A DNA stretch of 64,000 bases, from positions 604,001 through 668,000 of the forward strand of contig WARS01000036.1 in assembly GCA_008933995.1 (NCBI GenBank), given 5' to 3'. A program made the translations under genes and the position numbers. The notes below the pieces were generated by a model. The model ran no database searches and had not been told where the DNA came from. It saw nothing but the letters and a program-made list of their open reading frames with translations. The stretch comes from Datnioides undecimradiatus. Taxonomy: Eukaryota > Chordata > Actinopteri > Lobotiformes > Datnioididae. Positions 12,281-24,664 of the stretch are shown piece by piece (position 1 is the first letter of the stretch; every line of letters starts with the position of its first letter).

Positions 12281-15200
12281 CAGAGTAATATAATCATTTT
12301 GGATTAGGACTTAGATTCAGTCAACTGCTTCGGTTCTAGTTTGACTGGAAAATGTAAAATGCCAAAGTGAATTTACTGCTCGTATGAATTCTGTTTTACA
12401 GGCTGATTAGCAACTTTTACAAACAATGACAATACAAGAACATATTATAATAACACCAGGTGGTCTATTTTGTACAATGAGTGCTTTTACTCATTATATT
12501 TAATTGCATTCAGCTGATACTATATTCTGTATTTATGTTTTATTCTGTACTTTAACTTGAGTATGGTTTTAAATGTGGGTTTCAAAGCCTAAGTGATGCC
12601 TATGCTAATTGAATTATTAGCGCTCATCAGTCTTTCTTTCTGTCTTACAGCGAGTGTCTGGCTTTTAATCGTTGTGTTATGTTCAGATGTGTTTTTTCTT
12701 TCATCACCTATAAAAGCAATGTTTGTCAGCGGAGCGTCTGAACCTGTGGTCTGATTACTGATTTGTCTTCAAACTTGATTTGTTTGCTTGGTCTTTCAGC
12801 GAAACCCTGAGAGAAAGCACTGCCTCAGCAACCAAACTCAGGGCAAAACGCCACATGTGCTGCTGGTAAAGAATGTGATACAAGTGCACATTCACACTGG
12901 AAAAGGATGAGCTACCAAAGAGGATTTTAGTAGCTCAGATTTATAACAGTTTGGTACAAGGAGCTCAGTGTTTAGCGGCTTTTCAGTGAGGTTGGTGCAC
13001 AGGATGTGAAAAAGTCTGCAACTTGAAAGGTGTAAAGAGAGGTAGAAGGAAAAACTCAGAGTATAAAGAGAGACAATGGGGGCAGATGAGGAAATGTGTT
13101 TTTTATTCTGAGAGGTGGAGCTCTCACTGACAGAGAGGATCCTCTGCGGGGGCCGTTTGACAGCAATGAGGAGGGCAGGATGAAGTGTTGGGAGGGAAAG
13201 TGGGGACTTTGGTTGTTTGTCAGAAGGTAGTGGCTGTTGTGAGAGCGTTGCGGTTGTGTCCCGCCTGCTTGCTTTAAGAGCAGGGAGGGGCCTCCCCACT
13301 GGAATGCCCAGCTATAAATCTGTGGTGCATTAAAATTAAAGGACCCACATAAAGATAATAGTCATTCGCTTTTCTCTCCCTCTCTTCAATAATAACAGGG
13401 TATTACTTAAATAATATTGAGGGCAGGCCAGACCATGAAATTGCTCCGATTTCATTCGCAGGGGCTTTATTTTCAGGGGGGGGGGAATGACCAATTTACA
13501 GGAATTCACTAGGTTTTTCCCCTTTTTTTGTCATTTTCTCTCTCCCTCCCCCAAACTTCTGTTTATTTCACACAAAGTGACGGTTTTAGATATTGAGAGA
13601 AGGCTGTAGAAGAATGCTGGGAAAACAACAACAAAGAGAGTGAGAGACACAGGCCAGAAAAGATATCTACCCCTGCTCTAATGAGGACCACACAGCCACA
13701 AACATCCCCCATGCAAACTTACTGGGACACTTAATAACTAAATTGAGGGTAAATCATGGTAGGGATTGCGAAACCTCCACCCCTCCACCCCCCCACAGTC
13801 GCATACCTTCATCATTTCTGTGCTTATTTGGGTTGACAGCAAGGACTCGCGGATCAATTGCCACACACACATGCATGCACCAATGCCGGGGCCTGGTCTC
13901 CCTCATGCAGTAATGATGATGTTAGAGAGCAGAACCACACGCACACGGGGCCGGACGCCTCCATCAGAGTTTATCTCCAAACACTCCGGCGCCCTCTGCT
14001 CCTCCATCTGGCCCTTCTCTCTTACGTGCTCACACTTTTCCTCCATACCTTCACTTCTTCTCCCTCTGGTGTCTTTCCCTTCTCTTCCTCTGTCCCGCCA
14101 TACCTTCTCTTTTCTTCTTTCCCTCTCCGCTCACTTCTAATGCATCAGGACACTAATGAAGTGGACCTCTGCCAAGCCAACATGACTCCACATCCAAATC
14201 AGCCCTGAACTGGTGGATGCCAGGAGCCCCCACCCCCACCTCCTTATGTCCTCCACCTCCCGCCATCCTATTCTTACTCCACTCCTTCAAACTGCTGTCC
14301 CATTGTAACTCAACATTTTTTACACCCTTGGTCTCAGCAGCTGAAACTCCTTCCACCTCCTCTATCTATCTGCCTTGTGCTCTTTGACCTCTACTGTCTG
14401 TCTATTACAGTCTGTAAATCAGTAGTAGACCAAAGATATCGCCTCTTACAGTCTTGGTATATCTTTAAAACAGGGATTAGCTAAGATGAGACATATCATC
14501 TTTCATTTGCATTAAGAATTGGATTCCTCAGGATGAGAGCTTGGCTTCAGGAGGCCGTAATAAACTGCTGCACATTTCCAACACTGCTGCCCACACAGCA
14601 ATTTAATATTTTGCCCTTTCTAACGGGAAAAAGATGATTTGTGATAATCACTGTGCTCCGTAGCAGGCGATGAGGCTTTTGGGTCCATCGGAGCATTAGA
14701 GCCCAGGTGATAATCATTAAAGTGATTCTGCTGCTTTTCAGTAAATATGCTTAAAAAATGGAAAAACTGTGAGCCTTAGTCATATGTCACGCAGAGTACA
14801 CTTACACCCCCAGGGGCAATTACCTAGAAATGTAACCAGGCCACTGCACGTCACTGCCAACACGTTCTACACGCTAAATGAAAAATCAGTTGGTCCTGAG
14901 CTCCCATCAGTGGACCATGTTTTTCAGTGCCTTTAAAATGAGAAGGACTGTCATAAGATTAATAATTTGACCCGATAAATAATTACAAGTTTTATCTATC
15001 AAATCACGCCCCCCCCACCTCCGCCCACCCCTCCGTCACTCATCTGCACCTTGAGTGTATCTGCTCACCTTCGACTCCACCTATCAGACATACAGCCATT
15101 TGCTTGTATTATGTTTTGCTAACCACTGTTCACTGCTCACTGGCATGAGGTTGTATCGAGCTTCACATCTGAACCAAAAACTGACTCCACAGACGAAGAT

Positions 15201-16043
15201 TGATTGTACAGTATGTCCTAAAAGTCGATGTATCTGAATGACTATGTTATTCATGTATGGCTCTGTTGGAAATGGCAACAGAGTCAGACATAAATGTTGG
15301 CAATAGAGAGCAAGAGCCTGCGTCACTACTGCCACACTACAGCTAATACTATATTGCTAATGTTAAATAAACCTTGGTCCCAATCAACAGCTCTGAGAAG
15401 CGAGCCACCTTGTAAAGATAAACATCCTCCCATCGTATCAACAAAGCATTGATATGGAAAGCCCCACCCCGCGGGATGATGGGATTGGTTCCTGCAGCGT
15501 GACATATGAAACCCTGGCTGTATGAATCTGTGTTTTTGAGACAGTGATTCACTGCAGTCTAGTCTGAGGACTCAGTTTATTATACTTTAATTCTTTTACT
15601 CTCCATCTAAATTATTTGTCACTTAAGTTATCCTCAGTTAAGACACTGTGGTGTTAAAAGCGACAAAGCTACAGTTTCTGGCTTTGAGTCCTGTTTAAGA
15701 TCGATATTATCACCATTACTCCCTGAGCTGCACAAATCAGACGAGCTCTTCTATTGAAAAACCTCGTTATTCATTTTCTGAACAAGTAAACTTAGCTGTT
15801 GATGTCAGTTTAAACTTAAAGTGTATTTGGCCCTTTGCACCTTCATCCGTCCCTCCCTGCCTTTCACTCCTCCCATCTCTGACCATTACACTTTGGAAGA
15901 GACTACATGTCACTTCAGAGCAACACAATACAGCCCTGCTCTCCCAAAACCACAAGCGCTGGAGCCCCGTGGCCAGACCAGCTCTTCTCATGGCATAATT
16001 TAATATTCCTGAAAAACTTTTTTCCCCTCTCTCTCTTTCTCCT

Positions 16044-16068
16044 TCTCTCTCTCTCTCTCTCTCTCTCT
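16044..16068 (+). repeat. (CT)n microsatellite
   Basis: A CT dinucleotide run inside a wider pyrimidine-rich stretch (16020-16085). Confidence 0.9.
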
Positions 16069-16255
16069 GTCTCCCTCTCTCCTGGCAGTGTTACGAGTGC
16101 AATGCAGTAAAATGAAAAGTTTTCTTTTAAACGTAAATCAAGGCAAATTATGGCGCAGAACTATGAAAGAATTATAGAACATGAAATATTCATCTTCTTC
16201 TTAATGAGCTCTGGTCCTCCAGGGCCCCTAACTCTCAGTCTCTCGCTCTCTTTTG

Positions 16256-16256
<1 letters not shown>

Positions 16257-16295
<39 letters not shown>
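16257..16295 (+). repeat. (GT)n microsatellite
   Basis: About 19 uninterrupted GT dinucleotides in satb2 intron 9. Confidence 0.97.
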
Positions 16296-16298
<3 letters not shown>

Positions 16299-17609
16299 GG
16301 TGGGGTGGCGTTGAGGCGGTGGTGCAGTGTGTGACCACCGGAGACACCATTAACACAGAGATAAATATGTAATGAAGGAAAAATCACTTTTCTGTTAGTT
16401 TTGTGCATGACTTAACCTTTCCTGGTAATCGGTGTGTTTTATTTGCTTTCTCTCGCCATCTGTCTGTCTGTCCCCCTGTCTGCCTGTCTGTCCGTCTGTC
16501 TCTTTCTCCAAGTCTTGTGCTCGAATAAGTGTGTGTGCGGTTGGGATTCATGAGGACTGGATCCAGGCTAGGGGAGTAGATGAGTCACGGCACATTTTCC
16601 TTTTTTTTGTAAAATAATGTTTCTTTGATGAAAAACTGTATACACGTAACGCTGCTGAGGCTAGCTGAGAGTGCAGCTGAATGTGTGTGCATCTGTGTGT
16701 GGTGTGTGTGTGTGTGTGCACGCGCGTGTGGTGTGTGTGGTCATATATGTGTATAAGCAGGCACGCACTTGTGTTGGTGCATATTTTTTTCATTCAAACT
16801 GCGTGTGGTATTCATTCCATTTATCAGCAATTAAACAATTAACTTAATTGTGGTTCGCCGAAAAAGCCCAAACTCCACCCTGCAGCAGCGAATAAGAGGC
16901 CACCGGGATGCACTGAGGACTGGGGAGGGAGAGGCAGCTCCTTCTGCTCTAAGTGAATAAATGAAGAATACAAACGAACTGTTGTAGCTCTGACAATCTT
17001 TCCCAAAATGTAATGAAAAACGATGAATGACTTTGTGAGAAACAGTAGCAATTTGTTTTAGAAAGTAACAACGATGACGGACTTTTATAATAGAAAAGAA
17101 ATCGCGTGGCATGACCTTTGAAAACCCAAGAGTGCGCTGGTCCACCTCAATAATTTCCAACTTCCCTACCCTGTGTAGCACTCCAACTCCATTAGTTCCT
17201 ACCGAAGCAGTGAATGTCTGTAAAAAGGTTAAAACTTTCCTGTTTTCTACTTTCTGCTGGGGATTTATACGCATCGAGTGTGTTAGTGTTTAAAATATGA
17301 GAGTGACTTGGGGTTTGCAGTGGAAGATCAAAGCCCATTAAACAACGTTCACTCAGTGGACACTTGTCCAAATCGACACATGTGTTTCCTCATACAGTAC
17401 ACATCTGTACACATGGGACATGTTGACACAAAGGACTGAGACACTAAATCCCATTCGATAAACGACGCGCACTCATAATATATGTTAGCTAACTATTGTC
17501 CCAGTAAGCCGTGACAGGTTGAATTCACAGCAGCTACACAGAACTGGGGGTGGGGGTGGTGGAGGGGTGGGGGTAAAAGGTTTGTTCCAAAAGGTCAGGT
17601 CTTGGAAAA

Positions 17610-17960
17610 TCACAAAATCTTTTAAAGGAGCACTCCACTGATTTTACACATTAAGATCGGTTTACTCATCATGGGAAGCACATTTCCACTGGTGAAAACA
17701 GTTGTGCAATGGCTCTGGTGGGAACTTTCCAAAGTCTGAGAAAATAATACCTGATGATGTCATCAGGGTTTTCTTGGCTTGGCCTTGGAGATTTCACTTC
17801 TTAAACGGGGAAGTCTCCTTCACAAAGTCAGGGTGTGGGCTTCCAAAATGACACAGGCATTTACCAGACACCTTGTTTTTCACATTTTCTCACAGTCCTG
17901 ACATGAATGACTCGCCGCTGCTTTGGCAATAAGCACCTTTGCATATGATGTCAGTAAAGC
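17610..17960. mobile_element. Probable fish interspersed repeat, family not named
   Basis: The stretch beginning TTTTAAAGGAGCACTCCACT and including TGATGATGTCATCAGGGTTT resembles a repeat I have met in many ray-finned fish introns. The match is from memory, not from a search. Ends are approximate and no coding capacity is visible. Confidence 0.35.
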
Positions 17961-18412
17961 ACCTTTGGATTAAAGTGAGACACAAAGTAGAGAGCGGGGG
18001 GGAGGGGGGAAGGGGAGGGGGTGGTTGTTGCTGCTTGTTCTAGTCCACCACTCATGGGGTCTCAGCCACGGTGAGCGGTCATACACACACACACGCACAA
18101 ACACCCCTCCACGTGCGGCAGAAATCAATTTAGCAAAAACAATAAAGAAATTATTTATAAGGGCAGACTCTGCCAAATTAGCTGTGGGACGCACTTAACT
18201 GCTAAAGCCATATGAATAAGAGCTGTGGAGCAAGCACCAGGACCATGTCACTCATGAAGAAATGTGATGCTGCTGAGGTTCCTGACATGCACGCACACAC
18301 ACACACACGCAGCACCTGCAGAGTTAATAGACACACTGTGACACAGTCAGAGATCTCCCAGAGCCCCCCGACATGGAGAAATGGCTCACGCTACTGTACA
18401 TACAGTCCAGCC

Positions 18413-18415
<3 letters not shown>

Positions 18416-18455
<40 letters not shown>
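18416..18455 (+). repeat. (CA)n microsatellite
   Basis: About 20 CA dinucleotides followed immediately by TGTGTGTGG, which makes a small inverted CA/TG junction able to fold back. Confidence 0.97.
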
Positions 18456-18457
<2 letters not shown>

Positions 18458-19170
18458 TGTGTGGATTAACTATACACATGAAAAATACAGCTTTGCCCCA
18501 GTGTCGCATTCATTTTTCATGTGTATTCTGCGGTTGGTTGTTGCAGTTTTAGAGAGCCTCTCATTGTCCACAACACAAAAGAGTACTCACATTACCAACT
18601 ATCAGTGTGAGATTTGGTGTGTGTGCATGTGTGGCAGATGGGACACATGTGTGGTCTGTGGTGGCAGGCTGGCTGGAGCCTGAGGTTGGTGGGGGCTTCA
18701 TCTGGGACAGAGGGGGGTCGGAAGACAACAACACGAACACACACACATATTTATACACTCACATGCACACACCTCATTTCCCATTAATAAATCACCAGTG
18801 TTTCACCACAGTTCATCTCCCTGAGTCTCTTGAGGTGGGTGGGGGTTGGCTGTGGTGGTGGAGGGGTTACAACATGGGCGTTATGAGGGTAAACTTTTAT
18901 TTTTAGTCTGTGCTGAGAGTGTAAGACGAGCAGAGGAATGTGTTAATGGTGCCACCACAGCTTCCTCTGCGTCTTCCCATTGGCCTTTAATACAGAGCTC
19001 TGAATGGGAAGAGAGAGAAATTGCTCAGCGGTGGAGTGGAGGTGGGTGGAGCCACAAAACAACCCATACAATTCGTGTGGAGATGCTAAATGGGAAGTTT
19101 CAGCATCGGTCTGTTTTTGATTTATAGCATATGGTATATCCTATATGTGGTATATAATAGCCTTATATTG

Positions 19171-19275
19171 GGGGCAGGGTGGGCTGGTGGTTAGACAGAC
19201 TATCTCTCAACCGGAGAACCAGGGCTCAGTCCCACCCTGCTGAAGTGTTTTTGAGCACGCAGTGAACTCAGTTTG
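19171..19275 (+). mobile_element. tRNA-derived SINE fragment
   Basis: The head resembles a tRNA-type polymerase III promoter: an A-box-like GGCTGGTGGTTAGACAG at about 19182 and a B-box-like GGGCTCAGTCCC at about 19222. These are followed by TGCTGAAGTGTTTTTGAGCA and CAGTGAAC, the body found in fish SINEs, where the usual form is a GTCCTTGAGCAAG-type sequence. It is degraded and lacks an obvious tail. It sits in satb2 intron 9 and is antisense to the gene. Confidence 0.7.
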
Positions 19276-19319
19276 GGTGGCTGATCTTGAACTTTGACCT
19301 TTTTATGGTGCAGTCAGCA

Positions 19320-19665
19320 GGAGCATAGACTATATGAAGATGGACAACATGACAGCTTTGCACGACGGCACAGCCAAAACATGTGGATCTGGCCCTGGTG
19401 GCTGGCCCCAGTGCAGGTCATAAACAACATGAACCACTGTCCAGATTTGCTGATGGCACATGGGCCAAACTAAAAAATCAAAGTGCTCAGTCCAAAGTCC
19501 CCAAACATGTTTTTTGAGTCTATAAAAAAGGGGGTTTGATGTCATGATTGACAGCTCATGTGGGCCTGCACTTGGGTTTGCTAGCTGTATGGGCGGGACC
19601 TTCTTACTGCGGCTCCACTCCCCAGTCACCACTACGCAAAATACCTCTGGCCCCAAGTGATGCCA
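19320..19665. mobile_element. Unclassified fish interspersed repeat
   Basis: Starts near CATAGACTATATGAAGATGG and includes TTGATGTCATGATTGACAGC, GGCGGGACCTTCTT and CTCCACTCCCCAGTCACC. These words occur together in a repeat I recall from many teleost introns and UTRs. It lies directly after the SINE fragment, so the two may have inserted one beside the other. The class is unknown and the call is from memory. Confidence 0.5.
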
Positions 19666-19696
19666 CCAGTGCTTCTGTGAATCCCAGCTCGCTGGG

Positions 19697-19900
19697 TTTA
19701 AAGGAATAGTTAAATAAATTAAATATGCTTACTCATGTAATAACAAACTTTTAGCAAATGATGAGAAGATGAGTCTCTCTTTAATCTGTCAGCTCAAAAT
19801 GAAGCTGAAGCCAGCAACCATTAAGCTCACCATGACACCAGCTTCATCTGCTGGTGAAGGTCATATGAATATGATTAAATGCTGAACCTGAAGTGAATAT
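19697..19900. mobile_element. Palindromic non-autonomous repeat, copy A (half)
   Basis: Begins TAAAGGAATAGTTAA and contains GATGAGAAGATGAGTC and GAAGCTGAAGCCAGCAACCA. This is the left-half word order of the fish palindromic repeat found in better condition at 38083-38615. The tail is too diverged to place exactly. Confidence 0.5.
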
Positions 19901-21043
19901 GAGGTTCAGCTTATTTTCATCTTTAGGGATATTTGAAGCTTTTTACATTTACAGTTTATTGAGGGTGAATGTTTACAGCTTGTAGCCCCTCACCAAGCTT
20001 ACTTCTACAGCCACACTGTCGAGTGCCTAGGTCAATCAACTGACCTCATTCTACATGCAAAGACTTATTAGACTTATGGTTTAAATATACTGAATTCAGT
20101 CTTATAAATGTCAACAAACAAACATGTAAATATATAGTGAAGTGATGGCGACTGAAACACAGGCGAGGGTCCACTCCTTTTGTGTGCGTGGCTTTCTGAG
20201 CATCTCGTGTTAGGACATGTAAACACCTCTCACTGTTGTGACTGGGCCACACTGTCTATGATACATATTTCTACTGTATCTAAATGGTGCACTAAAATAT
20301 GTTTCTGAAGACATTTGAGAAAAGAAACCATCAGGTAAGAAAATCTTGATCCATATTTGATCAGCGCTGCCTGGTCTGACAGTCTGTTGCTCTCTTTTCT
20401 TCCTGCGCTGCTCTAATGTGGATGTAAACACCTTTAAATGAAAACTGAATGTTGGCATTTTAGCCTCAAATCAAGTGTGAGCATGTAAGGAAAGGCTGTT
20501 TTGTGATATTCACATGTCTGTGGTGTATTACCTATACAGTTTATGGGTAACAAGGATCCAAAGCTGGACGGGCAGGCACATGGACACGGTCCACGGTGTG
20601 TGGGAGGTTACAGTAATAACAGAAGCCAACACGTCTGTGTTTTCCCTGCATCGATCTCCCTCAGCCCTCCTTCAGTCTTTGCCTCCCTCCTCAAAAACTA
20701 ATGGGGCATTTCCTCCAGTGCCACACCACCCAGCAACACTGTTTACTCTTCGCTCCACTGGGGCACGCACAGACACACAAACACATGTGCACGCACAACT
20801 AGATCAAACAGCACGGCGCATAGTTATAGCAAATGACCATAATAAGGAATTAATAAGGACAGGTGTGGTCTCTGAGGGTGGAGACACGGCTCCATCTTTG
20901 ACTTCACTTTGTTGACCGATAACGTGTGTACTCACTTACGACATGGCTGAATGCTCATATTCAGTAATAACCAGTCTGTGCATGCACTGTAGATGCTTGT
21001 GTTGTTGAGTGGGGAATAATGTTGTTATAGTTATAGTTATAGT

Positions 21044-21214
21044 TGGTTGTTTTGGGAAATACATTTATTGTTTTTTTAAGAAGATTTAGATGAGAAGCTC
21101 TAACTCCAGCCTAATGTCTGTCTGTTCAGTGCAGTGCTACGGACAACATATGGTGAGCTAAGCTTAGCACAAAGAGTTGCAACAGGGGCAAACAGCTAGC
21201 CTGTCTCTGTCCAG
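21044..21214. mobile_element. Palindromic non-autonomous repeat, copy B (half)
   Basis: TTTGGGAAATACATTTATTG is followed by GATGAGAAG, GAGCTAAGCTTAGCAC and AACAGCTAGCCTGTCTCTGT, the left-half order of the family. It ends about 75 bp from the donor of satb2 coding exon 9, so this exon lies between copies B and C. Confidence 0.6.
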
Positions 21215-21288
21215 CGTGTGTGTCTAACTGCGCAGAGATCTGAGGTGCACGACACCAGCTGGAAACGTTTTAACACTTCAGTTCTTAC

Positions 21289-21483
21289 CTGTGTGTCCTG
21301 TGGCAGGTGGAGGACAGTGTGCAGCCTCTCTGTGTGGTGGTGCCTGGACTCCTCCTCATAGGCCAGGTCTCTGTCGGCCTGCGGCAGGGTCAGAAACCTC
21401 CGAATGGTGCACAGGTTCTCCCACAGGGTGCGGTTCTCGGGGCTGGGGTTCTCCTTCCATCGAAGAAGCTCACACAGCCAACC
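21289..21483 (-). CDS. satb2: satb2 coding exon 9: second half of CUT2
   Basis: This exon encodes 65 residues (556-620 of the core form), with acceptor CTCCAG and donor CAG|GTAAGA, both phase 0. It reads [19 protein letters not shown] and then [12 protein letters not shown], almost identical to human SATB2 and the most conserved part of CUT2. It continues [11 protein letters not shown], also conserved. CUT2 together with CUT1 binds AT-rich base-unpairing DNA. The exon is flanked on both sides within 80 bp by copies of the same palindromic repeat, yet its splice sites are intact. Confidence 0.97.
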
Positions 21484-23681
21484 CTGGAGACAGACATGGG
21501 CACGGCGAGGGAAGGTGGGTGTTACACAGAGAGGCTGGAACACTAAATATTTTGAGGAAAGTGCTTTTTCATGTTCTTGCTGAGATGTAGATGAGAAAAC
21601 TGATACTACTGTCATGTGTAGTAAATATAAGACCACAGACAGTTAGCTTAGCATGGCATATAGACTGCAAACAGCAGGGTTTGCACTTTTGATTTTCCAA
21701 GCATCTATCCTTTGTAAGTCTTAATGCTAAGCTGGATGTAGCTTCATATATACTGTACACATGTGTATCAAGCTCCTTATCTGAGAGGATGCAACAAAGC
21801 AAGTAGGTGTATCTCTCAAAACATCAGAGGTTTCAGTTAAACCTGTCTTGTAAATTATGAATGAGAGGGGTTCTGTTCCATCTGAGCGAACATGCTGTGG
21901 GCCCCATTTGTATTTTCTGCTTTATTAACCGTTTTAGGGGCCCTTTCCAGGTGCGGAGCCCAAGAATCAACACCTTTCACACACTGGCAGTGACACTGGG
22001 TGAAAAAGAAGAATAAGATAAGACCAAGCGAATATGAGAAAAGACACAGGGACAGAAAAAATGTGAGATGAGGAACTGAGAATTCAATTTAGCAAAAAAA
22101 GTTGGAAACGTGCAAGGTGGATGAGGTAACTGTAGGAGAGGAGGATAGGGGAAGGAGAGATGGAGAAGATTCAATTATATCTGCTAGACTGGTTCAGTTT
22201 GTGACACCAGCTGTTGTGTTCAACCAGCCACCTCGGGCAGCATGCACCGCTAATAGCCTGATCATCTCTCTCTTCCTCTCTCTCTGTCCTTGTGGCCAGC
22301 TGCAGCAGATGGGTGCGCTGAGCCGTGACCCTCAGCCACCCCCAGGCTCGCCAACCTGGGGGACCTCGCCGACTGCACACCAACACACACACGGGCATGC
22401 ACGCGCTGTATATATCATGCATGCATCTTGACGTATTACCTTTCTCACGCTTCCACCTGGCAACTCGCAGCAACGTGTTGCTATATCTGAGCGAATTTAA
22501 ACTGGATCCATTGCCCATGCCTCTGTTTGACAATTAGCCCTGCATGTTTTGTTATGTTTTTTAAATTTAAGGGTTTTTTCTAGTCTTATTCTAGTCCTTT
22601 AGTCCCTATCTCTGCCCATCAAGGTCCTTCTGCTTTGGAAACAAGTATGCAATTCTTTCCCTCTGAGTTTAGAGAGAAAGGATACTTCAGAAAATACTGA
22701 TATATATAAATGTTTATGTATGAATAAAGGGATATAACCACTTGAATGATGAGTCAAAGGAAGGAGGTTGCATGGTCGGTGAGACATGTATGAGCCTTAA
22801 TATCTTCCTCCTCCACCTGGTGCTGTTGCTAACACTCTGAAAGGTGGTGACGTTCCTCAGGCCCTAACCTGAACGTAGTTTGTATCCTCCCCAGCTGAGT
22901 GATGCTGCACCCCACGCTTGCAGCAGTGCACAAACACATTTGTCTCAGCACTGGCAGTCTGACTTTGCCTTAAACAGAGCTGTGGTATTGAGAATACCGG
23001 CTCACTTGCAATTTCCTTTTGGGACACTTTACACTTCGCACACAAACTGAGTCATTATTATTTATTATTGTTATTTATTTATTTATTTTTGTAAAAAGTC
23101 TTTTTTCATACTTGTATCTTTTTTCTTTGAATCAATTGTTTTCTCAGCTAAATTCAACAGATTTGGCGATCAATATATATATATAATATAATAATATATT
23201 TAAAGTAATATTATTATAATACAAACATGCTGACAATTAAATGTTAGATGCTCTACAGCTCATGTCCAGCAGCTCATTGTGAATGTGTACCTCTATTCGG
23301 CGCTGCACATCAAATTTAAGTTAAGTTTCGAGGAATAACGTGCGTAGAGTTTAGATTAATTAATTAAAAATAAATCAAACACTTCTTGTGCCCAGTGCGT
23401 TAACAGATCTCTGAGAAAACAAAACAATACAAAACTGTTCATCAAGAGCCAAGAGTCAGGTGATACAGCTGATGACTGACTGTGTACACTGTGGCAGATG
23501 ACCAAGCTGTGGGCAGTGATACTGGTCTCTGCAGCAGGGTGTTTTGCCGAGCTTTGTGTTCTTTACAAGCTAATCAGAGCTGCTTTGACACACACATTCA
23601 CCAAGCAGAACATGCCTCAGTGTCCTGACTCACTCCAGGGACGCTCAGACGACAGGTTTGGCTTTTTGTTGATTCCCTCAC
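21484..23681 (-). other. satb2: satb2 intron 8 (2.2 kb)
   Basis: A phase-0 intron that splits CUT2 after ANKSQ, at the same place where CUT1 is split after FNRTQ. It holds palindromic repeat copy C and an AT-rich tract at 23172-23220. The rest shows nothing recognisable. Confidence 0.9.
21550..21835. mobile_element. Palindromic non-autonomous repeat, copy C (both halves)
   Basis: The left half has GTTAGCTTAGCATGGCATAT and AGACTG. The right half has the mirror order: AGTCTTAATGCTAAGCTGG, then GTAGCTTCATATATACTGTA, then CTCTCAAAACATCAGAG. The halves are inverted relative to each other, as expected for a fold-back (MITE-like) element. It lies 67 bp upstream of satb2 coding exon 9. Confidence 0.6.
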
Positions 23682-23834
23682 CTGGCTCTTGTTGGCGGCC
23701 ACCTTCGCGAACAGCGCTTGGGACACCTTAGCTCGCTTCATCTCCTGCTGGATTTCGTCATAGATGCCCGATGTAATGTTAACCAGCGACTCCAGCTTCA
23801 GTGGGAGGTCAGGGGCTGGGCCAGACGGCTTTGG
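23682..23834 (-). CDS. satb2: satb2 coding exon 8: start of CUT2
   Basis: This exon encodes 51 residues (505-555 of the core form), with acceptor CTCCCAG and donor CAG|GTGAGG, both phase 0. After a variable Pro-rich start ([16 protein letters not shown]) it reads [20 protein letters not shown] and then [15 protein letters not shown], the first helices of CUT2. This is near-identical to human SATB2, and SATB1 has AATKSQ at the end instead. It is followed directly by the GWLCELLRW exon. Confidence 0.97.
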
Positions 23835-24664
23835 CTGGGAGAGAGGGGACCAACACATGATGTAATATACAGTTAGCGCAAACGAAAGTCCCTTTGAACA
23901 TTAATGTCTTATGGAGAGAAACTATCAGATAAATTTGAAAGAAAGATGATATCATAAAGGCAAACCTTATATTACTTCAGTATTCTGCTGCCATACTAAA
24001 GGGCTCCTATACACTCTAAATGTTCTGGATTTATCCTCAGAATCTTGTGTATACATATGAGGAAAGGTTATCAGCTGATGATCAGGTCAAGTTACTCAGA
24101 AAACAGACATACAGTGTTCTGCGTATGAGCATCAGCTGCACATCTGCAGCGCACGTCTCCACATGAATTTTGTTTACAGATCAAAGTCATTAAGTCCTCC
24201 TCTTTTGTCTTTCTTTGTTGTTTCTGTTTGAATGAACATGTATTGGCTCTCAGAAAGCTTGTATACACAGTGTTTGAAGTCATCCACAAGACATGTACAG
24301 ACCAGCTAGCTTACATTCCCTCAGTGTAAACGATGCTGAGATAATTTTACATAGACATAATAAGAATAGCGCACAAATTCACCCAGAGCCATGAATGGCC
24401 CTTTAGCCTGACATCAGAGAGAACGTCTTATCACTGATTTTGCTAACTTGTAATGTGCAAATGGAAAGAAATGTCTAAATACTATGTACTGTCCTTCGTG
24501 TTTACAATATGCTCCTATGATAGCTTTGAAGCTGGTTCTCCATTATAAATGGAATTTGTTTATGATAAAAAACCAAGAATAATCCAAGAATAGAGTTTAA
24601 GGCACAATACAAATGTGCTGCAGTCTAGTTTGTGAGGGCAAGTTAAAGATTGTTGATAACTCAC
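23835..24664 (-). other. satb2: satb2 intron between the 87-nt exon and coding exon 8
   Basis: 830 bp of unique-looking AT-rich sequence with strong ends (GTGAGT donor, CTCCCAG acceptor). No repeat or other feature recognised. Confidence 0.85.

Larger units (their letters stand above)
11674..21288 (-). other. satb2: satb2 intron 9 (9.6 kb, repeat-bearing)
   Basis: This intron separates CUT2 from the homeodomain linker. Contents seen: (GA)n at 12229-12278, (CT)n at 16044-16068, (GT)n at 16257-16295, (CA)n at 18416-18455, a tRNA-derived SINE at 19171-19275, an unclassified interspersed repeat at 19320-19665 and two palindromic repeat copies. Another probable repeat lies at 17610-17960. Blocks around 13420-13500, 14520-14760 and 16130-16210 look non-repetitive and could be conserved regulatory DNA, but I cannot test that. 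No protein-coding exon on either strand is convincing. Confidence 0.8.

Noticed and set aside
16831-17274. 147-codon minus-strand open frame in satb2 intron 9
   Set aside because: No similarity that I recognise, and it is not in phase with any satb2 exon junction.
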